Positions 34,854 to 43,534 of a stretch of DNA of 64,000 nucleotides are shown here, in pieces. The stretch's first letter is position 1; each line of letters starts with the position of its first letter. The translations under genes and the position numbers were made by a program. Below the pieces are notes generated by a model that worked only from the letters and a program-made list of their open reading frames with translations, was not told where the DNA came from and ran no database searches. Source of the DNA: Mycobacterium adipatum (GTDB taxonomy: Bacteria; Actinomycetota; Actinomycetes; Mycobacteriales; Mycobacteriaceae); the NCBI RefSeq assembly GCF_001644575.1, contig NZ_CP015597.1, positions 186,001-250,000 of the forward strand, in the 5' to 3' direction.

Positions 34854-35435
34854 CTAGCGGCGCGACGACAGCTGGGCGACGATCGTCTCCGCGTCACAGG
34901 ACACGCCGCGGTTGTAGGGCAGCTTGGCGAGTATCATTCCCATCGCACAGGTGTTGGACACCGCGGCGAAGGTCAGTCCGCCGCCGATGCCCGCGGCGAC
35001 CCACTTCAGCTTCGGGGCGGCGACGCTGGCCAGCACACTGCTCAACACGATGGACCCGGCGACCAGGCGGACCTGGCGTTCCAACTCCCACCGCTCCCGA
35101 CCGCGGTTGACCGCAAGGCCGCGGCTCTCCCACGCCGTCATCCCGCCGTCGAGGATGTGCAGATTCGGCAGACCCACCCCGCGCAGGGCCTCCTCGGCCT
35201 GCGCGGCGCGTTGGCCCGACCGGCACACCAGCACCACGTCCTCGTCGAGGTGACGCGCGATGTCGTCGCGGTGCTCGCGCAACAGGTCCAGCGGCACGTT
35301 GTAGGAACCGCCGATGTGAACGGTCTCGAACTCGCCCGGCGTCCGGACGTCCAGCACGCGTGGCGGAGCACTCGAGGTCAGCATCGCGTCGAGTTCCGAC
35401 GGGTCGATCACGGCTGCGGGATTCGAAGTCGGCAT
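34854..35435 (-). CDS. Rhodanese-DUF2892 fusion sulfurtransferase
   Basis: 193 residues from ATG 35435 with GGAG upstream; GTG 35453 would add six residues. Rhodanese domain with active Cys71 (VLVCRSGQRAA) followed by a C-terminal membrane-associated domain (QVRLVAGSIVLSSVLASV) of DUF2892 type and two late Cys (NTCAMG, VSCDAE). Carries sulfane sulfur, possibly at the membrane beside SQR. First gene of the operon behind operators at 35476 and 35528. Confidence 0.85.
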   Translation of the reverse strand: MPTSNPAAVIDPSELDAMLTSSAPPRVLDVRTPGEFETVHIGGSYNVPLDLLREHRDDIARHLDEDVVLVCRSGQRAAQAEEALRGVGLPNLHILDGGMTAWESRGLAVNRGRERWELERQVRLVAGSIVLSSVLASVAAPKLKWVAAGIGGGLTFAAVSNTCAMGMILAKLPYNRGVSCDAETIVAQLSSRR

Positions 35436-35475
35436 CGGAAACAGCTCCTTCACGAGGTTGTGGGCGGGGGTTGAG

Positions 35476-35491
35476 ATACCCGCGGGGGTAT
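35476..35491. promoter_or_regulatory. CstR-type operator 3
   Basis: ATACCC-GCGG-GGGTAT, 41 bp upstream of the rhodanese-DUF2892 start, in the divergent region; matches the dyads at 29269 and 31180. Confidence 0.75.
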
Positions 35492-35527
35492 GACGGCCAC
35501 CGTAGCACGGGTTGCTCGCTCATCCGG

Positions 35528-35539
35528 ATGTACGTACAT
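35528..35539. promoter_or_regulatory. GntR-type operator 2
   Basis: ATGTACGTACAT, identical to the core of the sqr-gntR palindrome, in the divergent promoter region of the two rhodanese genes. Confidence 0.65.
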
Positions 35540-35614
35540 TTACTACCACGGTTGGTGGGCTTACCGCACGGTGCGCAGCCGCCGGCACGACTCGGTCGTC
35601 GAGAGGAAGCAGCC

Positions 35615-35953
35615 ATGTCCGCCGAAGTACCCGACATCGACATCGCCCGCGCGATCACCATGATCAGCCGCGAGGACGTGCGATTACTCGACGTACGAGA
35701 AGACGACGAATGGGAGGCGGGTCACGCCGCCGACGCCGAGCACGTCCGGTTGGGCGATCTCGACGTCAGCGCGTTCGCCGGGCCCGGCACCGTCGTCGTG
35801 ACGTGCCGGTCGGGCAACCGGTCCCGCAAGGCCGCCGCCGCACTCGTCGGCGCCGGCGTCGACGCGGTCAACCTCGACGGCGGAATGAAGGCCTGGGCCG
35901 AGGCCGGTCATCCCCTGATCCGCGACGACGGCACGCCCGGCACGGTGGTCTGA
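35615..35953 (+). CDS. Single-domain rhodanese
   Basis: 112 residues from ATG 35615 with GAGAGGAAG upstream. Rhodanese fold with LLDVREDDEWEAGH and active Cys64 in VVTCRSGNRSRKAA, ending in NLDGGMKAWAEAG. A small sulfurtransferase that can move sulfane sulfur between SQR product and acceptors. One base before the next gene, so it leads the plus-strand export/oxidation operon. Confidence 0.9.
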   Translation: MSAEVPDIDIARAITMISREDVRLLDVREDDEWEAGHAADAEHVRLGDLDVSAFAGPGTVVVTCRSGNRSRKAAAALVGAGVDAVNLDGGMKAWAEAGHPLIRDDGTPGTVV

Positions 35954-35954
35954 C

Positions 35955-36791
35955 ATGGCGCCGCTGCTGATCGCCCTGGCCGCCGGAGCCGTCATCGGAC
36001 TGTGCCTCGGCGCTCTCGGCGGCGGCGGCTCCATCTTGACCGTCCCCGTGCTGGTGTCGTTGCTGCACCTCGACCCGCACGCCGCGACCTGTGCGGCGTT
36101 GATCATCGTGGGACTGAGCGCCCTGACCGCGACCATCGGCCACGCCCGCGCGGGCCACGTCGACTGGAGGGCCGCCGCGATCTTCGGCGTCGTCGCCTCG
36201 GTGACGGCGTTCGGCGGGTCGATCGCCAACCGCGCGGCCGACCCCGAGGTGCTGATGCTGGCACTGTCGGTGGTGATGCTGCTGGCGGCGGGCGCCATGC
36301 TCTACCGGACCCGACGCACCGCCCCCGGGCCCGACACCTCCGAACCGCCCGACAAACAACACGTTTCGGGTGGCACCACCACGCTCACCCGCACCGGCAC
36401 CCGGACCCGCGCCGCCACGCGGATCGCGCGGGTGCTCGCCGTGGCGCTGGTCGTCGGGTTCCTCACCGGATTCCTCGGCGTGGGAGGCGGCTTCCTCATC
36501 GTGCCGGCACTCGTGCTGGCACTGGGCTTCTCGATGCCGGTCGCCGTCGGCACCTCGCTGGTGATCATCGTCATCACCACGGCCGGTGCGTTCGCCGAAC
36601 GCATCGGATCCACAACCGTCGACTGGCACGTGGTGCTCCCGTTCACCGTGGCCGCGATCGCCGCATCGTTCTTCGGCACGCGCATCAGCGAACGCGTCTC
36701 GCCCACCGCTCTAACGCGCAGCTTCGCCATCGTGTTGATCGCGGTCGCCGCGTTCGTCGCCGCCGACACCGTGTTCGCGCTACCGATGTAG
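35955..36791 (+). CDS. TauE/SafE family permease, second copy
   Basis: 278 residues from ATG 35955, about eight membrane helices with the doubled [16 protein letters not shown] and [17 protein letters not shown] motifs; a hydrophilic loop (residues about 120-150) separates the halves. Placed between a rhodanese and a sulfite oxidase-like gene, so sulfite or sulfate-related anion export is likely. It is a diverged paralogue of the 27.7-kb permease. Confidence 0.88.
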   Translation: MAPLLIALAAGAVIGLCLGALGGGGSILTVPVLVSLLHLDPHAATCAALIIVGLSALTATIGHARAGHVDWRAAAIFGVVASVTAFGGSIANRAADPEVLMLALSVVMLLAAGAMLYRTRRTAPGPDTSEPPDKQHVSGGTTTLTRTGTRTRAATRIARVLAVALVVGFLTGFLGVGGGFLIVPALVLALGFSMPVAVGTSLVIIVITTAGAFAERIGSTTVDWHVVLPFTVAAIAASFFGTRISERVSPTALTRSFAIVLIAVAAFVAADTVFALPM

Positions 36792-36842
36792 ACGCGGCGG
36801 GTACACCCGAGTGACCGTCGAATCCGATCGGAAGGACATCCC

Positions 36843-37928
36843 ATGTGGGACAAGCGCTCCGACATGATCGTTCACGAACAGGACCCCTTCAACGCAGAAC
36901 CCACCCCGCAGGTGCTGGCCGAGAGTGACATCACCCCCGTCGACGCCTTCTACAGCCGTAACCACGGCCCGATACCCGCCATCACCGCCGACGACTGGCG
37001 ACTCGACGTCAGCGGTCGCGTCGAACGACCGCACGTGTTCAACCTCGACGAGATCCGACAGCGGTTCACCACCCACGCGGTGACCGCGACACTGCAGTGC
37101 GCGGGAAACCGCCGCGCCGGACTGATCGACGTCCGCCCCATCCCAGGGGAGGACCCGTGGGGATCCGGCGCGGTGTCGACCGCCGAATGGCGCGGCGCGC
37201 GCCTGGCCGACATCCTCGACGCCGTCGGGGCCGAGGACGATCCGGACCTGCACGTCGCGTTCACGGGACCCGACGTGTCCGAGGTGGCCACCCCGCCGCA
37301 GCCCTACGGCAGCTCCATCGACATCGCCAAGGCCCGCAGCGGCGAAGTACTGCTCGCCTGGGGTATGAACTGTCAGCCGCTGCCCCGCATTCACGGCGGG
37401 CCCGTCCGCATCGTCGTCCCTGGCTACATCGGTGCCCGCAGCGTCAAATGGGTCACCGCGATCACCGTCATCGACGCCCCCACCGACAACTACTTCCAGG
37501 CCAGCGCCTACCGCATCCTCGCCCCCGACGCGGACCCCGGAGCCGCCGGCCCCGGTGACGGGATCTCGCTGTCGACGCTCCCGTTGAACTGCGACGTCCT
37601 CACCCACTCCGACGGCGATCGCGTGCCGGCCGGGCCAGTCACCGTCGGCGGCTACGCCCAACCCGGCAACGGCCGCCGCATCGAGCGGGTCGACGTCTCC
37701 ACCGACGGCGGAACCACCTGGAACCAGGCCGAACTCGACCTGCCCTATGGTCCGTGGGCGTGGTGCCGTTGGACTCACACCCTGTGCGCAAGACCGGGGC
37801 CGCTGTCCCTGGTGATCCGGGCATTCGACGACACCGCCACAACCCAGCCGGAAACCCCTGCTGCAGTGTGGAATCCGAAGGGCTACCTGAACAACTCCTG
37901 GCCCCGGATGACGCTCCACGTCACCTGA
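36843..37928 (+). CDS. Sulfite oxidase-like molybdopterin enzyme
   Basis: 361 residues from ATG 36843. Sulfite oxidase molybdopterin domain with the Mo-ligand Cys86 ([11 protein letters not shown]), [10 protein letters not shown] near residue 37 and [13 protein letters not shown] near residue 198, then the C-terminal Mo-co dimerisation domain. No heme domain, signal peptide or twin-arginine motif is seen, so it is probably cytoplasmic and needs a separate electron acceptor. Would oxidise the sulfite made by the persulfide dioxygenases to sulfate. Confidence 0.9.
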   Translation: MWDKRSDMIVHEQDPFNAEPTPQVLAESDITPVDAFYSRNHGPIPAITADDWRLDVSGRVERPHVFNLDEIRQRFTTHAVTATLQCAGNRRAGLIDVRPIPGEDPWGSGAVSTAEWRGARLADILDAVGAEDDPDLHVAFTGPDVSEVATPPQPYGSSIDIAKARSGEVLLAWGMNCQPLPRIHGGPVRIVVPGYIGARSVKWVTAITVIDAPTDNYFQASAYRILAPDADPGAAGPGDGISLSTLPLNCDVLTHSDGDRVPAGPVTVGGYAQPGNGRRIERVDVSTDGGTTWNQAELDLPYGPWAWCRWTHTLCARPGPLSLVIRAFDDTATTQPETPAAVWNPKGYLNNSWPRMTLHVT

Positions 37929-37964
37929 ATCCGACAAAACACCGACGGAAGGACGATCAGCCGT

Positions 37965-38738
37965 ATGCCAGTATCTTCTCCCACCAACCGGACTCGACGA
38001 CGGGACCTCATCCTGCTCGGCGTCGCCGTGGTCGTCGCCGTGATCCTGGCCGCCGTCCTTGCGATCCGGCACGTCGGCATCGACGACGCGGTGACGCCGT
38101 CGCGCTCGGACGTCGGCTCCGCGGCGGCACCTCCGCCGCCGGTCGCCGCTGCTCCTCAACCTTCAATCGGCCCGCTCGGCGACCTGGCCCGGCGGAACCC
38201 CGACGATCCGCTGGCCCAGGGCTCGGTCACCGCACCCATCGTGCTGATCGAATTCGCCGACCTGCGCTGCCCGTTCTGCGCTGAGTTCTCCCGTCAGACC
38301 GAACCCGTCCTCGTCGAGCGGTACGTCGACACGGGACTTCTCCGCATCGAATGGCGCGACATGGCCATCTTCGGGCCCCAGTCCACCGATGCCGCCCGCG
38401 CCGCACGCGCGGCCGCCGCGCAGGGCCGGTTCTGGCCCTTCATCCAAACCGTCTACGCCGCAGCCCCACCCAAGGGACACCCCGACCTCACCGCGGCCGC
38501 GCTGCACGACTTCGCCCGACAGGCCGGCGTGCCCGACCTGAACCGATTCGACGCCGACGCCGCAGCCACCCGGTACGACGCCGCCATCCACGCCGACCTC
38601 GTGCAGGCACAGGGCCTCGGAATCCCCTCCACTCCTGCGTTTTCCATCAACGGACACCCCGTGCTGGGCGCGCAACCCACCGACACCTTCACCACACTCA
38701 TCGACGACCTCGCTGCCGGAAAGAACGTCACCCCGTGA
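37965..38738 (+). CDS. DsbA-like thioredoxin-fold protein
   Basis: 257 residues from ATG 37965. Membrane anchor at residues about 15-34, Pro-rich linker, then a DsbA/thioredoxin domain with C102-P-F-C105 (FADLRCPFCAEFS) and the cis-Pro region GIPSTPAFSINGHPVLG. An exported thiol-disulfide protein, overlapping the next gene by GTGA. With the CcdA-like protein it forms a reductant/oxidant pair across the membrane, perhaps protecting or reducing extracytoplasmic persulfides. Confidence 0.88.
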   Translation: MPVSSPTNRTRRRDLILLGVAVVVAVILAAVLAIRHVGIDDAVTPSRSDVGSAAAPPPPVAAAPQPSIGPLGDLARRNPDDPLAQGSVTAPIVLIEFADLRCPFCAEFSRQTEPVLVERYVDTGLLRIEWRDMAIFGPQSTDAARAARAAAAQGRFWPFIQTVYAAAPPKGHPDLTAAALHDFARQAGVPDLNRFDADAAATRYDAAIHADLVQAQGLGIPSTPAFSINGHPVLGAQPTDTFTTLIDDLAAGKNVTP

Positions 38739-39619
38739 CTCAGATCGGCATCCTCGGTGCCTTCCTCGGCGGAGTGCTGGCACTGCTGAGCCCGTGCTCG
38801 GCACTGCTGTTGCCGTCGTTCTTCGCCTACGCCTTCACGGACTGGGGAACCACCGCGGCCCGCACCGCGGTGTTCCTCCTCGGCCTGGCCGCCGTGTTGG
38901 TGCCACTGGGTGCAGGCGTCGGTGCCGTCGGCGCCGCCATCACCGCCTACCGAGCGCAAACCACGCTGGCGGCCGCCGTCGTCATCATTGCGTTCGGCAT
39001 CGTGATGATCCTCGGCAAGGGCTTCACCATCCGACCGGCAGAACGTGCGGCCGGATCATTGCGCATCAACACCCCTCTGTCGGTGTTCGCGCTCGGCGCC
39101 GTCTACGGACTGGCCGGTTTCTGTTCGGGGCCGCTCCTCGGCGCAGTCCTCACCGTCGCCGTCACCGGAGGGGATCCGCTCTACGGCGCACTCCTCATGG
39201 CCGTTTACGCATTTGGGATGACGACGCCGCTCGCCCTGCTCGCGCTGCTGTGGGACCGGTTGCACCTGAACGAGAAGTCATGGCTGCGCGGGCGACCGCT
39301 GCACATCGGCCCCGTGCACACCCACACCACGTCGCTCATCTCCGGGACACTCTTCATCGGCATCGGCGTGCTGTTCCTCGCCACCGCCGGTACCGCCAAC
39401 CTCGGCGGCATCCTCAGCGCCGAAACCCAAGTCGCGCTACAGGGCCGGCTCGGCCGAGTCGCCGCCGAGACCAACACTCTGCTGGCTCTCGGGCTCGTCG
39501 CCGCCCTCGTCGCCATAGCCGTTCTTATCGCACGGATACGTCGGAAGCCTCGCGAGCCACCGGCAGAGGAACACCCACCCTGTACCAACGAAGTCAACGT
39601 CCATGGAAAGGGGTACTGA
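38735..39619 (+). CDS. ccdA: CcdA/DsbD-like membrane thiol transporter
   Basis: 294 residues from GTG 38735. About seven helices; LLSPCSALLLPSF near residue 19 and GLAGFCSGPLLGAV near residue 130 hold the paired membrane Cys of the CcdA family, which shuttles electrons from cytoplasmic thioredoxin outward. Long C-terminal hydrophilic tail. GTGA-coupled to the DsbA-like gene, its likely partner. Confidence 0.88.
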   Translation: MTQIGILGAFLGGVLALLSPCSALLLPSFFAYAFTDWGTTAARTAVFLLGLAAVLVPLGAGVGAVGAAITAYRAQTTLAAAVVIIAFGIVMILGKGFTIRPAERAAGSLRINTPLSVFALGAVYGLAGFCSGPLLGAVLTVAVTGGDPLYGALLMAVYAFGMTTPLALLALLWDRLHLNEKSWLRGRPLHIGPVHTHTTSLISGTLFIGIGVLFLATAGTANLGGILSAETQVALQGRLGRVAAETNTLLALGLVAALVAIAVLIARIRRKPREPPAEEHPPCTNEVNVHGKGY

Positions 39620-39625
39620 ATCAGC

Positions 39626-39937
39626 ATGGGAGATAGAGCCGACGACCCAGTCGACCACGCACGCACTACCCGCAAGCACGCCGGGCAGAACTGGAAAAAC
39701 ACCCGAGCTATGCCGGCGCTCATCGCCGTCGGCGCCGCCAGTGCCTTCATCTTCGCGGCCCTCTACGCGTTTGCCACGGGCTATCCCACTATTGGCATCG
39801 TCTGCGCCGTAATCGCAGCCGCGCTGCTAACCGGAGGGCTTGGCTGGCTCAGCCGCGAACGTCGCCGAGTTCGACACATCGAAGCCGAGTATCTAAGACA
39901 ACACCCAGAAGCAGACGCTCAACCCCCCGCGAGCTGA
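39626..39937 (+). CDS. Small two-helix membrane protein
   Basis: 103 residues from ATG 39626, six bases after ccdA. Hydrophilic start, two membrane helices (residues about 32-52 and 58-75), basic tail. No family known. Probably co-transcribed with the DsbA/CcdA genes. Confidence 0.55.
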   Translation: MGDRADDPVDHARTTRKHAGQNWKNTRAMPALIAVGAASAFIFAALYAFATGYPTIGIVCAVIAAALLTGGLGWLSRERRRVRHIEAEYLRQHPEADAQPPAS

Positions 39938-39946
39938 CGAAGGTCT

Positions 39947-40657
39947 TTAGCCGACGGGACACGTGTGGGCAGCTTGCTGCAGTGGTTGGACAGATAGCGC
40001 ATCGACCGGCAGCCCGTATCCCCGCATGACCGCGATGAACTGCATCGCGTACTGACAGTGGAAGGCCTCATTGGGTGGCATCCACAGCGCCGGCTCCTTA
40101 TCGCCCTTGTCCTGGTTCGCTTGTCCCTGCACCGCAACAAGATTCGCCGGATCGTTGGCAAAGCGCACGCGCAAGGCGTCCGTCCATATCCGCGCGCCTT
40201 GGTCCCAGGCGTAGGCGAGGGGCACGATGTGCTCGATCTGGACGGCGGCCCCCGTCTGGTTGCCGCGAGTAAATGGGATCGTGAGGCTCGTATAGGGGTC
40301 GTGCAGAACTCCGGTTGCGACCGCCGTCGGGCACCGGCTGATCGCAACGTATGTCTTCTCCACCAGGTCGCGATCCAAGATGTCGTTGCGGGTGTCGCAT
40401 CCGTTGTGACCGCCAGGCGCATCGTTGTCGTCGGTCCACGACTCGCCGAACGCGGCGCGCCGGTAATCCTGGCTCCGAACCCGAAGCGGGACCACCGCGA
40501 CGCCGGCAAGCACGTCCTCACCCGGAGCCACCGTGGGGACATCCGCGGCCGCGATGAACTGAGCCGACTGCTCAGCCGCCGAGACCACCGTCTGATAAGC
40601 CACCAAGACCGAGACCGCCGCGAACAGCGCCAGCCATATCGTCCGCGCGCGGGTCAT
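39947..40657 (-). CDS. Secreted HNH-family nuclease (DUF1524-like)
   Basis: 236 residues from ATG 40657; the longer frame adds 51 residues outside a clear signal peptide and is rejected. Signal/anchor (ARTIWLALFAAVSVLVAYQT), then a GmrSD-C/DUF1524-like core with QIEHIVPLAYAWDQGA (HNH His), DPANLVAV and NQDKGDKEPALWMPP. Exported nuclease of a type common in actinobacteria. It is the last gene before the right transposon end, on the strand opposite the sulfur genes. Confidence 0.82.
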   Translation of the reverse strand: MTRARTIWLALFAAVSVLVAYQTVVSAAEQSAQFIAAADVPTVAPGEDVLAGVAVVPLRVRSQDYRRAAFGESWTDDNDAPGGHNGCDTRNDILDRDLVEKTYVAISRCPTAVATGVLHDPYTSLTIPFTRGNQTGAAVQIEHIVPLAYAWDQGARIWTDALRVRFANDPANLVAVQGQANQDKGDKEPALWMPPNEAFHCQYAMQFIAVMRGYGLPVDALSVQPLQQAAHTCPVG

Positions 40658-40748
40658 CAGATCGCCCCTCGTCCGCGACACACCCCGTCGCACGTAGACG
40701 ATATGCCGTCGACGCGCTGAACAGTACAAACGACGCCCAGTCCCGTGA

Positions 40749-40761
40749 CAGTTACGGATAA
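40749..40761 (-). repeat. Right terminal inverted repeat
   Basis: Reads inward TTATCCGTAACTG, one mismatch with the left end; immediately followed by GCTGTC at 40762. Confidence 0.85.
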
Positions 40762-40767
40762 GCTGTC
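40762..40767. repeat. Right copy of 6-bp insertion repeat GCTGTC
   Basis: Direct copy of 20816-20821; joins the helicase halves in frame when one copy is kept. Confidence 0.85.
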
Positions 40768-40962
40768 GTGGCACTGTACCCGATGGCCGGGTACCGCAGC
40801 GCGGAGTCATTCGCCCTCGACGCGGGCCGCATGTGCGTGACGCTGAGTCGGCACCGCGCGCACCTGACGATCCTCACCGATCCGGCGACCGGACCGCTGC
40901 TGGATGCTGCCACCGACAACCCGCAGGCTGTGCACGCACTGGCGGTGTTGGCCGCGCTCTGA
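40768..40962 (+). pseudogene. Superfamily 1 helicase, 3' fragment
   Basis: 64 codons beginning VALYPMAGYRSAESFALDAG and including GRMCVTLSRHRAHLTIL, the helicase motif VI region missing from the gene that stops at 20.8 kb. In frame with it across the 6-bp repeat. It has no start signal of its own. Confidence 0.88.
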
Positions 40963-40998
40963 CGGGCGCGGCCCGCCGTTGGGCCGGTGCGATCTGAT

Positions 40999-41030
40999 CA
41001 CCCCACCCCATCCGGCACAGGGTGGGGTGG
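40999..41030 (+). terminator. GGCACA-loop hairpin, copy 4
   Basis: CACCCCACCC and GGGTGGGGTGG arms around the CCGGCACAGG loop, 36 bp after the helicase fragment; it would terminate the operon begun at 15.9 kb before the insertion. Confidence 0.7.
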
Positions 41031-41062
41031 AGGTTCGGTATCCGTTGTGCGGTAAGGGGTTC

Positions 41063-41118
41063 TTGTCGGTGGTGCCCGGTAGTGTCAGGGGTGTCGAGCA
41101 AGTCGTTGGGGCGGGCTC
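41063..41118 (+). promoter_or_regulatory. Cassette promoter-like box and leader hairpin, copy 5
   Basis: TTGTCGGTG at 41063, TAGTGT at 41080, arms GAGCAAGTC (41096-41104) and GGCGGGCTC (41110-41118). GGGC/GCCC has become GAGC/GCTC, again a paired change. GGAAGGGG precedes ATG 41140. Confidence 0.78.
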
Positions 41119-41139
41119 AGTTTCGGAAGGGGAACAATC

Positions 41140-41382
41140 ATGGCGGTCTATGGCGATGGGGATTGCTTGGACGGGCCGGAAGGCTGCACGGGGGAGACGT
41201 TCGCGCGCTCGACGCTGAGCGGGAGTGGAGACGCTTACTACCGCTGCGATGGGCACTACGACGCGTACGTCGAGCGGGTCCAGCCGCGCATGGATGAAAT
41301 CCGCCGGCGGCATCCCGAGCACGCTCCGAGCGACTTCGATCCCGCGTATGCCGGAGAGTCCTGGGATGAGGACGGCTGGTAG
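41140..41382 (+). CDS. Small Cys-rich actinophage/plasmid protein
   Basis: 80 residues from ATG 41140. Acidic with Cys pairs (GDCLDGPEGCTG; YRCDGHYD) and a C-terminal block DFDPAYAGESWDEDGW. Small proteins with this ending are widespread in actinobacteriophages and plasmids; I know no function. Possibly binds zinc. Own leader (copy 5) and terminator (41451). Confidence 0.7.
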   Translation: MAVYGDGDCLDGPEGCTGETFARSTLSGSGDAYYRCDGHYDAYVERVQPRMDEIRRRHPEHAPSDFDPAYAGESWDEDGW

Positions 41383-41407
41383 GCCGGCCGGCACTTTGTC
41401 CGGGCGC

Positions 41408-41485
41408 TGGGCGCCGGCCCGTCACGTATGGGCCGGCGCCCAGTCGCATACCCCCTCCCCACCCGGCACGGGGTGGGGAGGGGGT
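41408..41485 (+). terminator. Double hairpin: 13-bp GC stem plus GGCACA-loop hairpin, copy 5
   Basis: TGGGCGCCGGCCC (41408-41420) pairs with GGGCCGGCGCCCA (41430-41442); then CCCCCTCCCC-ACCC and GGGGTGGGGAGGGGG flank the GGCACG loop (41451-41485). Confidence 0.75.
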
Positions 41486-41534
41486 TCTGAAAGTCTGACG
41501 AAAGATGCGTGGTGCGTGGCGGATTCGACTGCGG

Positions 41535-41590
41535 TTGTCGGTGGTGTCGGATAGGCTTCACGTTGTTGGGCAGGTCAGTGGGACCGGCCC
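41535..41590 (+). promoter_or_regulatory. Cassette promoter-like box and leader hairpin, copy 6
   Basis: TTGTCGGTG at 41535, TAGGCT at 41552, arms GGGCAGGTC (41568-41576) and GACCGGCCC (41582-41590): GGCC/GGCC has become GGTC/GACC on both arms. GGAAGGGG precedes ATG 41614. Confidence 0.8.
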
Positions 41591-41613
41591 TCTATTCCCG
41601 GAAGGGGAGTGCA

Positions 41614-42579
41614 ATGCACGCAATCAAGGCACTGGGAGCCGTTATCTCGAACCTGTTGGGGGTGCTGGGGTTTCGTCCGGTCGAGTCGCTGGTGGTGGTG
41701 GCGGTGCAGGACGGTGAGGCGGGTTGCGTGATGCGCCTGGACCTCAGTGACGCGGCGTCGCCGGATGCTCCGGAGAGGTTGGCCGATTTGGTCGTGGGCG
41801 GTGGTGCTCAGGGCGCGGTGGCGGTGTTCGTGTCGGCTGAGAACGCCTCGTGTGCGATGTGCGCGGACGAATTCGGTGAGCAGGCGCGCAAACTGTCGGC
41901 GGCGCTGGAGCGACGCGGTGCGCAGTTGCTCGATGCGGTGGTGGTCGATCGGATCGAGGCGGGTGGGCGTTGGCGCTGCGTCGACAACTGCGGCAAGGGC
42001 GGGATCGTCGACGATCCTGCGACGTCGGCGGCGGCGGCTGCTGCGGTGGTGGCGGGTCACCGGATGTACGGCAGCCGGGAGGAGTTGAAGGCGACGGTTG
42101 CTGTTGATGTGGCGCGGGCTGCGGTGCTGGAGCCCATGCTGGCCGGTGCCGGTGGTCCCGTCGAGGACGTGGCTGTGGCGGTTCGTGCGGCGGTGGCGCT
42201 GGTGCGGCGCGTAGGTGAGGGGGCGGTGCTCTCGGATGTCGAGCTGGCGGCCGTCGGTGCGATGCTGGTGGATCTGCGGGTGCGTGATGCGCTGATGACG
42301 CTGGTCGACTGCGACGAGGCAGGGGCGGCCGATCAGCTGTGGTCGCAGCTGGTGCGGGTGCTGCCCCAGCCGTTCCGCTCCGAGGCGCTGGTCTTGAAGT
42401 CGCATGCGGCCTACGTGCGGGGTGAGGGGCCGCTGGCGGGGGTGTGCCTGGAAGCTGTACAGGCCGAGGACCCGACCCACCGCATGGCCGAGCTGCTCGA
42501 CACTGCGCTGCAGAGCGGTGTCCGGCCCGAGGCGATCCGCGGGCTGACTGCGGCGCTGCCCCCGGCGGTGTCGGTGTAG
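41614..42579 (+). CDS. DUF4192-like protein
   Basis: 321 residues from ATG 41614. Opening VLGFRPVESLVVVAVQDGEA and the later AAVALVRRVGEGAVLSDVE, LWSQLVRVLPQPFRSEALVL and GEGPLAGVCLEAVQAEDP match the DUF4192 family, which occurs in actinobacterial chromosomes, plasmids and phages; function unknown. Single-gene cassette between leader copy 6 and the hairpin at 42636. Confidence 0.75.
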   Translation: MHAIKALGAVISNLLGVLGFRPVESLVVVAVQDGEAGCVMRLDLSDAASPDAPERLADLVVGGGAQGAVAVFVSAENASCAMCADEFGEQARKLSAALERRGAQLLDAVVVDRIEAGGRWRCVDNCGKGGIVDDPATSAAAAAAVVAGHRMYGSREELKATVAVDVARAAVLEPMLAGAGGPVEDVAVAVRAAVALVRRVGEGAVLSDVELAAVGAMLVDLRVRDALMTLVDCDEAGAADQLWSQLVRVLPQPFRSEALVLKSHAAYVRGEGPLAGVCLEAVQAEDPTHRMAELLDTALQSGVRPEAIRGLTAALPPAVSV

Positions 42580-42635
42580 GCGCTGCGGGTTGTTAGTGGG
42601 CGTCGGTCCTGGTGGCCGGCGCCCACCGTCGTCGA

Positions 42636-42669
42636 ACCACCCCACCCGGCACAGGTGTGGGGTGGGGGT
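42636..42669 (+). terminator. GGCACA-loop hairpin, copy 6
   Basis: ACCACCCCACCC against GGTGTGGGGTGGGGGT around GGCACA, 57 bp after the DUF4192-like stop. Confidence 0.7.
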
Positions 42670-42707
42670 ATCAAAAGTGTTGCCGAGAGGTCTGTTTCGG
42701 CTTCGGG

Positions 42708-42763
42708 TTGTCGGTGGTGCTCGGTAGAATCACGGGTGTAGGGCAGGTCAGTCGGACCGGCCC
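42708..42763 (+). promoter_or_regulatory. Cassette promoter-like box and leader hairpin, copy 7
   Basis: TTGTCGGTG at 42708, TAGAAT at 42725, arms GGGCAGGTC (42741-42749) and GACCGGCCC (42755-42763). GGAAGGGG then GTG 42788; the nearer ATG 42783 hits a stop after two codons. Confidence 0.8.
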
Positions 42764-42787
42764 ACGGTTCCCAGGAAGGGGAATGTC

Positions 42788-43444
42788 GTGACTGCTGTGG
42801 TTGAGGGTTCGGTGGCTGTGGTGTCACGTTCGGTGTCCGAGGCGTTGCAGGGCGGGGTGCCGGCCGGCGCGGTGGTGTGCGCGTCGCTGGCTGATGGTCC
42901 GGTGCCGGGCTGGCTGGTCGTCGAGGAGACTGCGGCGGCGGGGGCGCAGCGACAGTGCGCGATCGTCAGGCTCGATGGATGTTCGGTGGTGGCGGCCGGC
43001 GCGCTGTCGGAGGTCAACGTGGCCGGCGATCCGGTACCGACCGAAGGGGAGATGCCGGCGTGGGCTCCGGCGCTGGCTGGTTCGTTCTGGGCGGCCCGGC
43101 GAGCGCGCGGCGAGGCGGAAGCGACGCGTTCGGCGCTGACGGCGCTGCAGCGGCGCTTGGCGAACATCGTCGATGCGGCGCATGAGTACGCCGATGAGAA
43201 CAGCCTCTGCGAACGCTTCGACGATTTCATGATGGAGCAGGGGTTGCGGCCGCGGTCGCGCGAGTACATGTGCGTGGTGGACGTGACGGTTCGGGTGCGG
43301 ATCCCGGCGTCCGGGCGCAACGCTGAAGCCGCGGGCGGCGAGGTCACCGACGAGATGGTCGCCGATGCGGTTCAGGGTCTGGGCGCGCGAATGATGACCG
43401 ACGCGATCCAGGACCACGACGTCGTGGACATCGAGGAGGCCTGA
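42788..43444 (+). CDS. Hypothetical cassette protein
   Basis: 218 residues from GTG 42788. An N-terminal beta-rich domain, a helical stretch (RSALTALQRRLANIVDAAHE) and a C-terminal domain with EYMCVVDVTVRVRIPASGRN and a closing acidic segment. The last part resembles a small ferredoxin-like or DNA-mimic fold but I cannot assign it. Converges on the minus-strand gene at 43535, with two hairpins between. Confidence 0.55.
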   Translation: MTAVVEGSVAVVSRSVSEALQGGVPAGAVVCASLADGPVPGWLVVEETAAAGAQRQCAIVRLDGCSVVAAGALSEVNVAGDPVPTEGEMPAWAPALAGSFWAARRARGEAEATRSALTALQRRLANIVDAAHEYADENSLCERFDDFMMEQGLRPRSREYMCVVDVTVRVRIPASGRNAEAAGGEVTDEMVADAVQGLGARMMTDAIQDHDVVDIEEA

Positions 43445-43450
43445 GAGCTG

Positions 43451-43526
43451 ACCTGGTGGCCGGTCGTCAGGCCCGCCACCAGGTCGCACCGCTCACTTGC
43501 CCACCTCGGCACAGGGGTGGGGTGCT
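43451..43526. terminator. Double hairpin between convergent genes (GGCACA-loop copy 7)
   Basis: ACCTGGTGGC (43451-43460) pairs with GCCACCAGGT (43474-43483); a weaker GGCACA-loop hairpin follows at 43499-43526. Both directions could use the pair. Confidence 0.65.
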
Positions 43527-43534
43527 GGGTGTTC

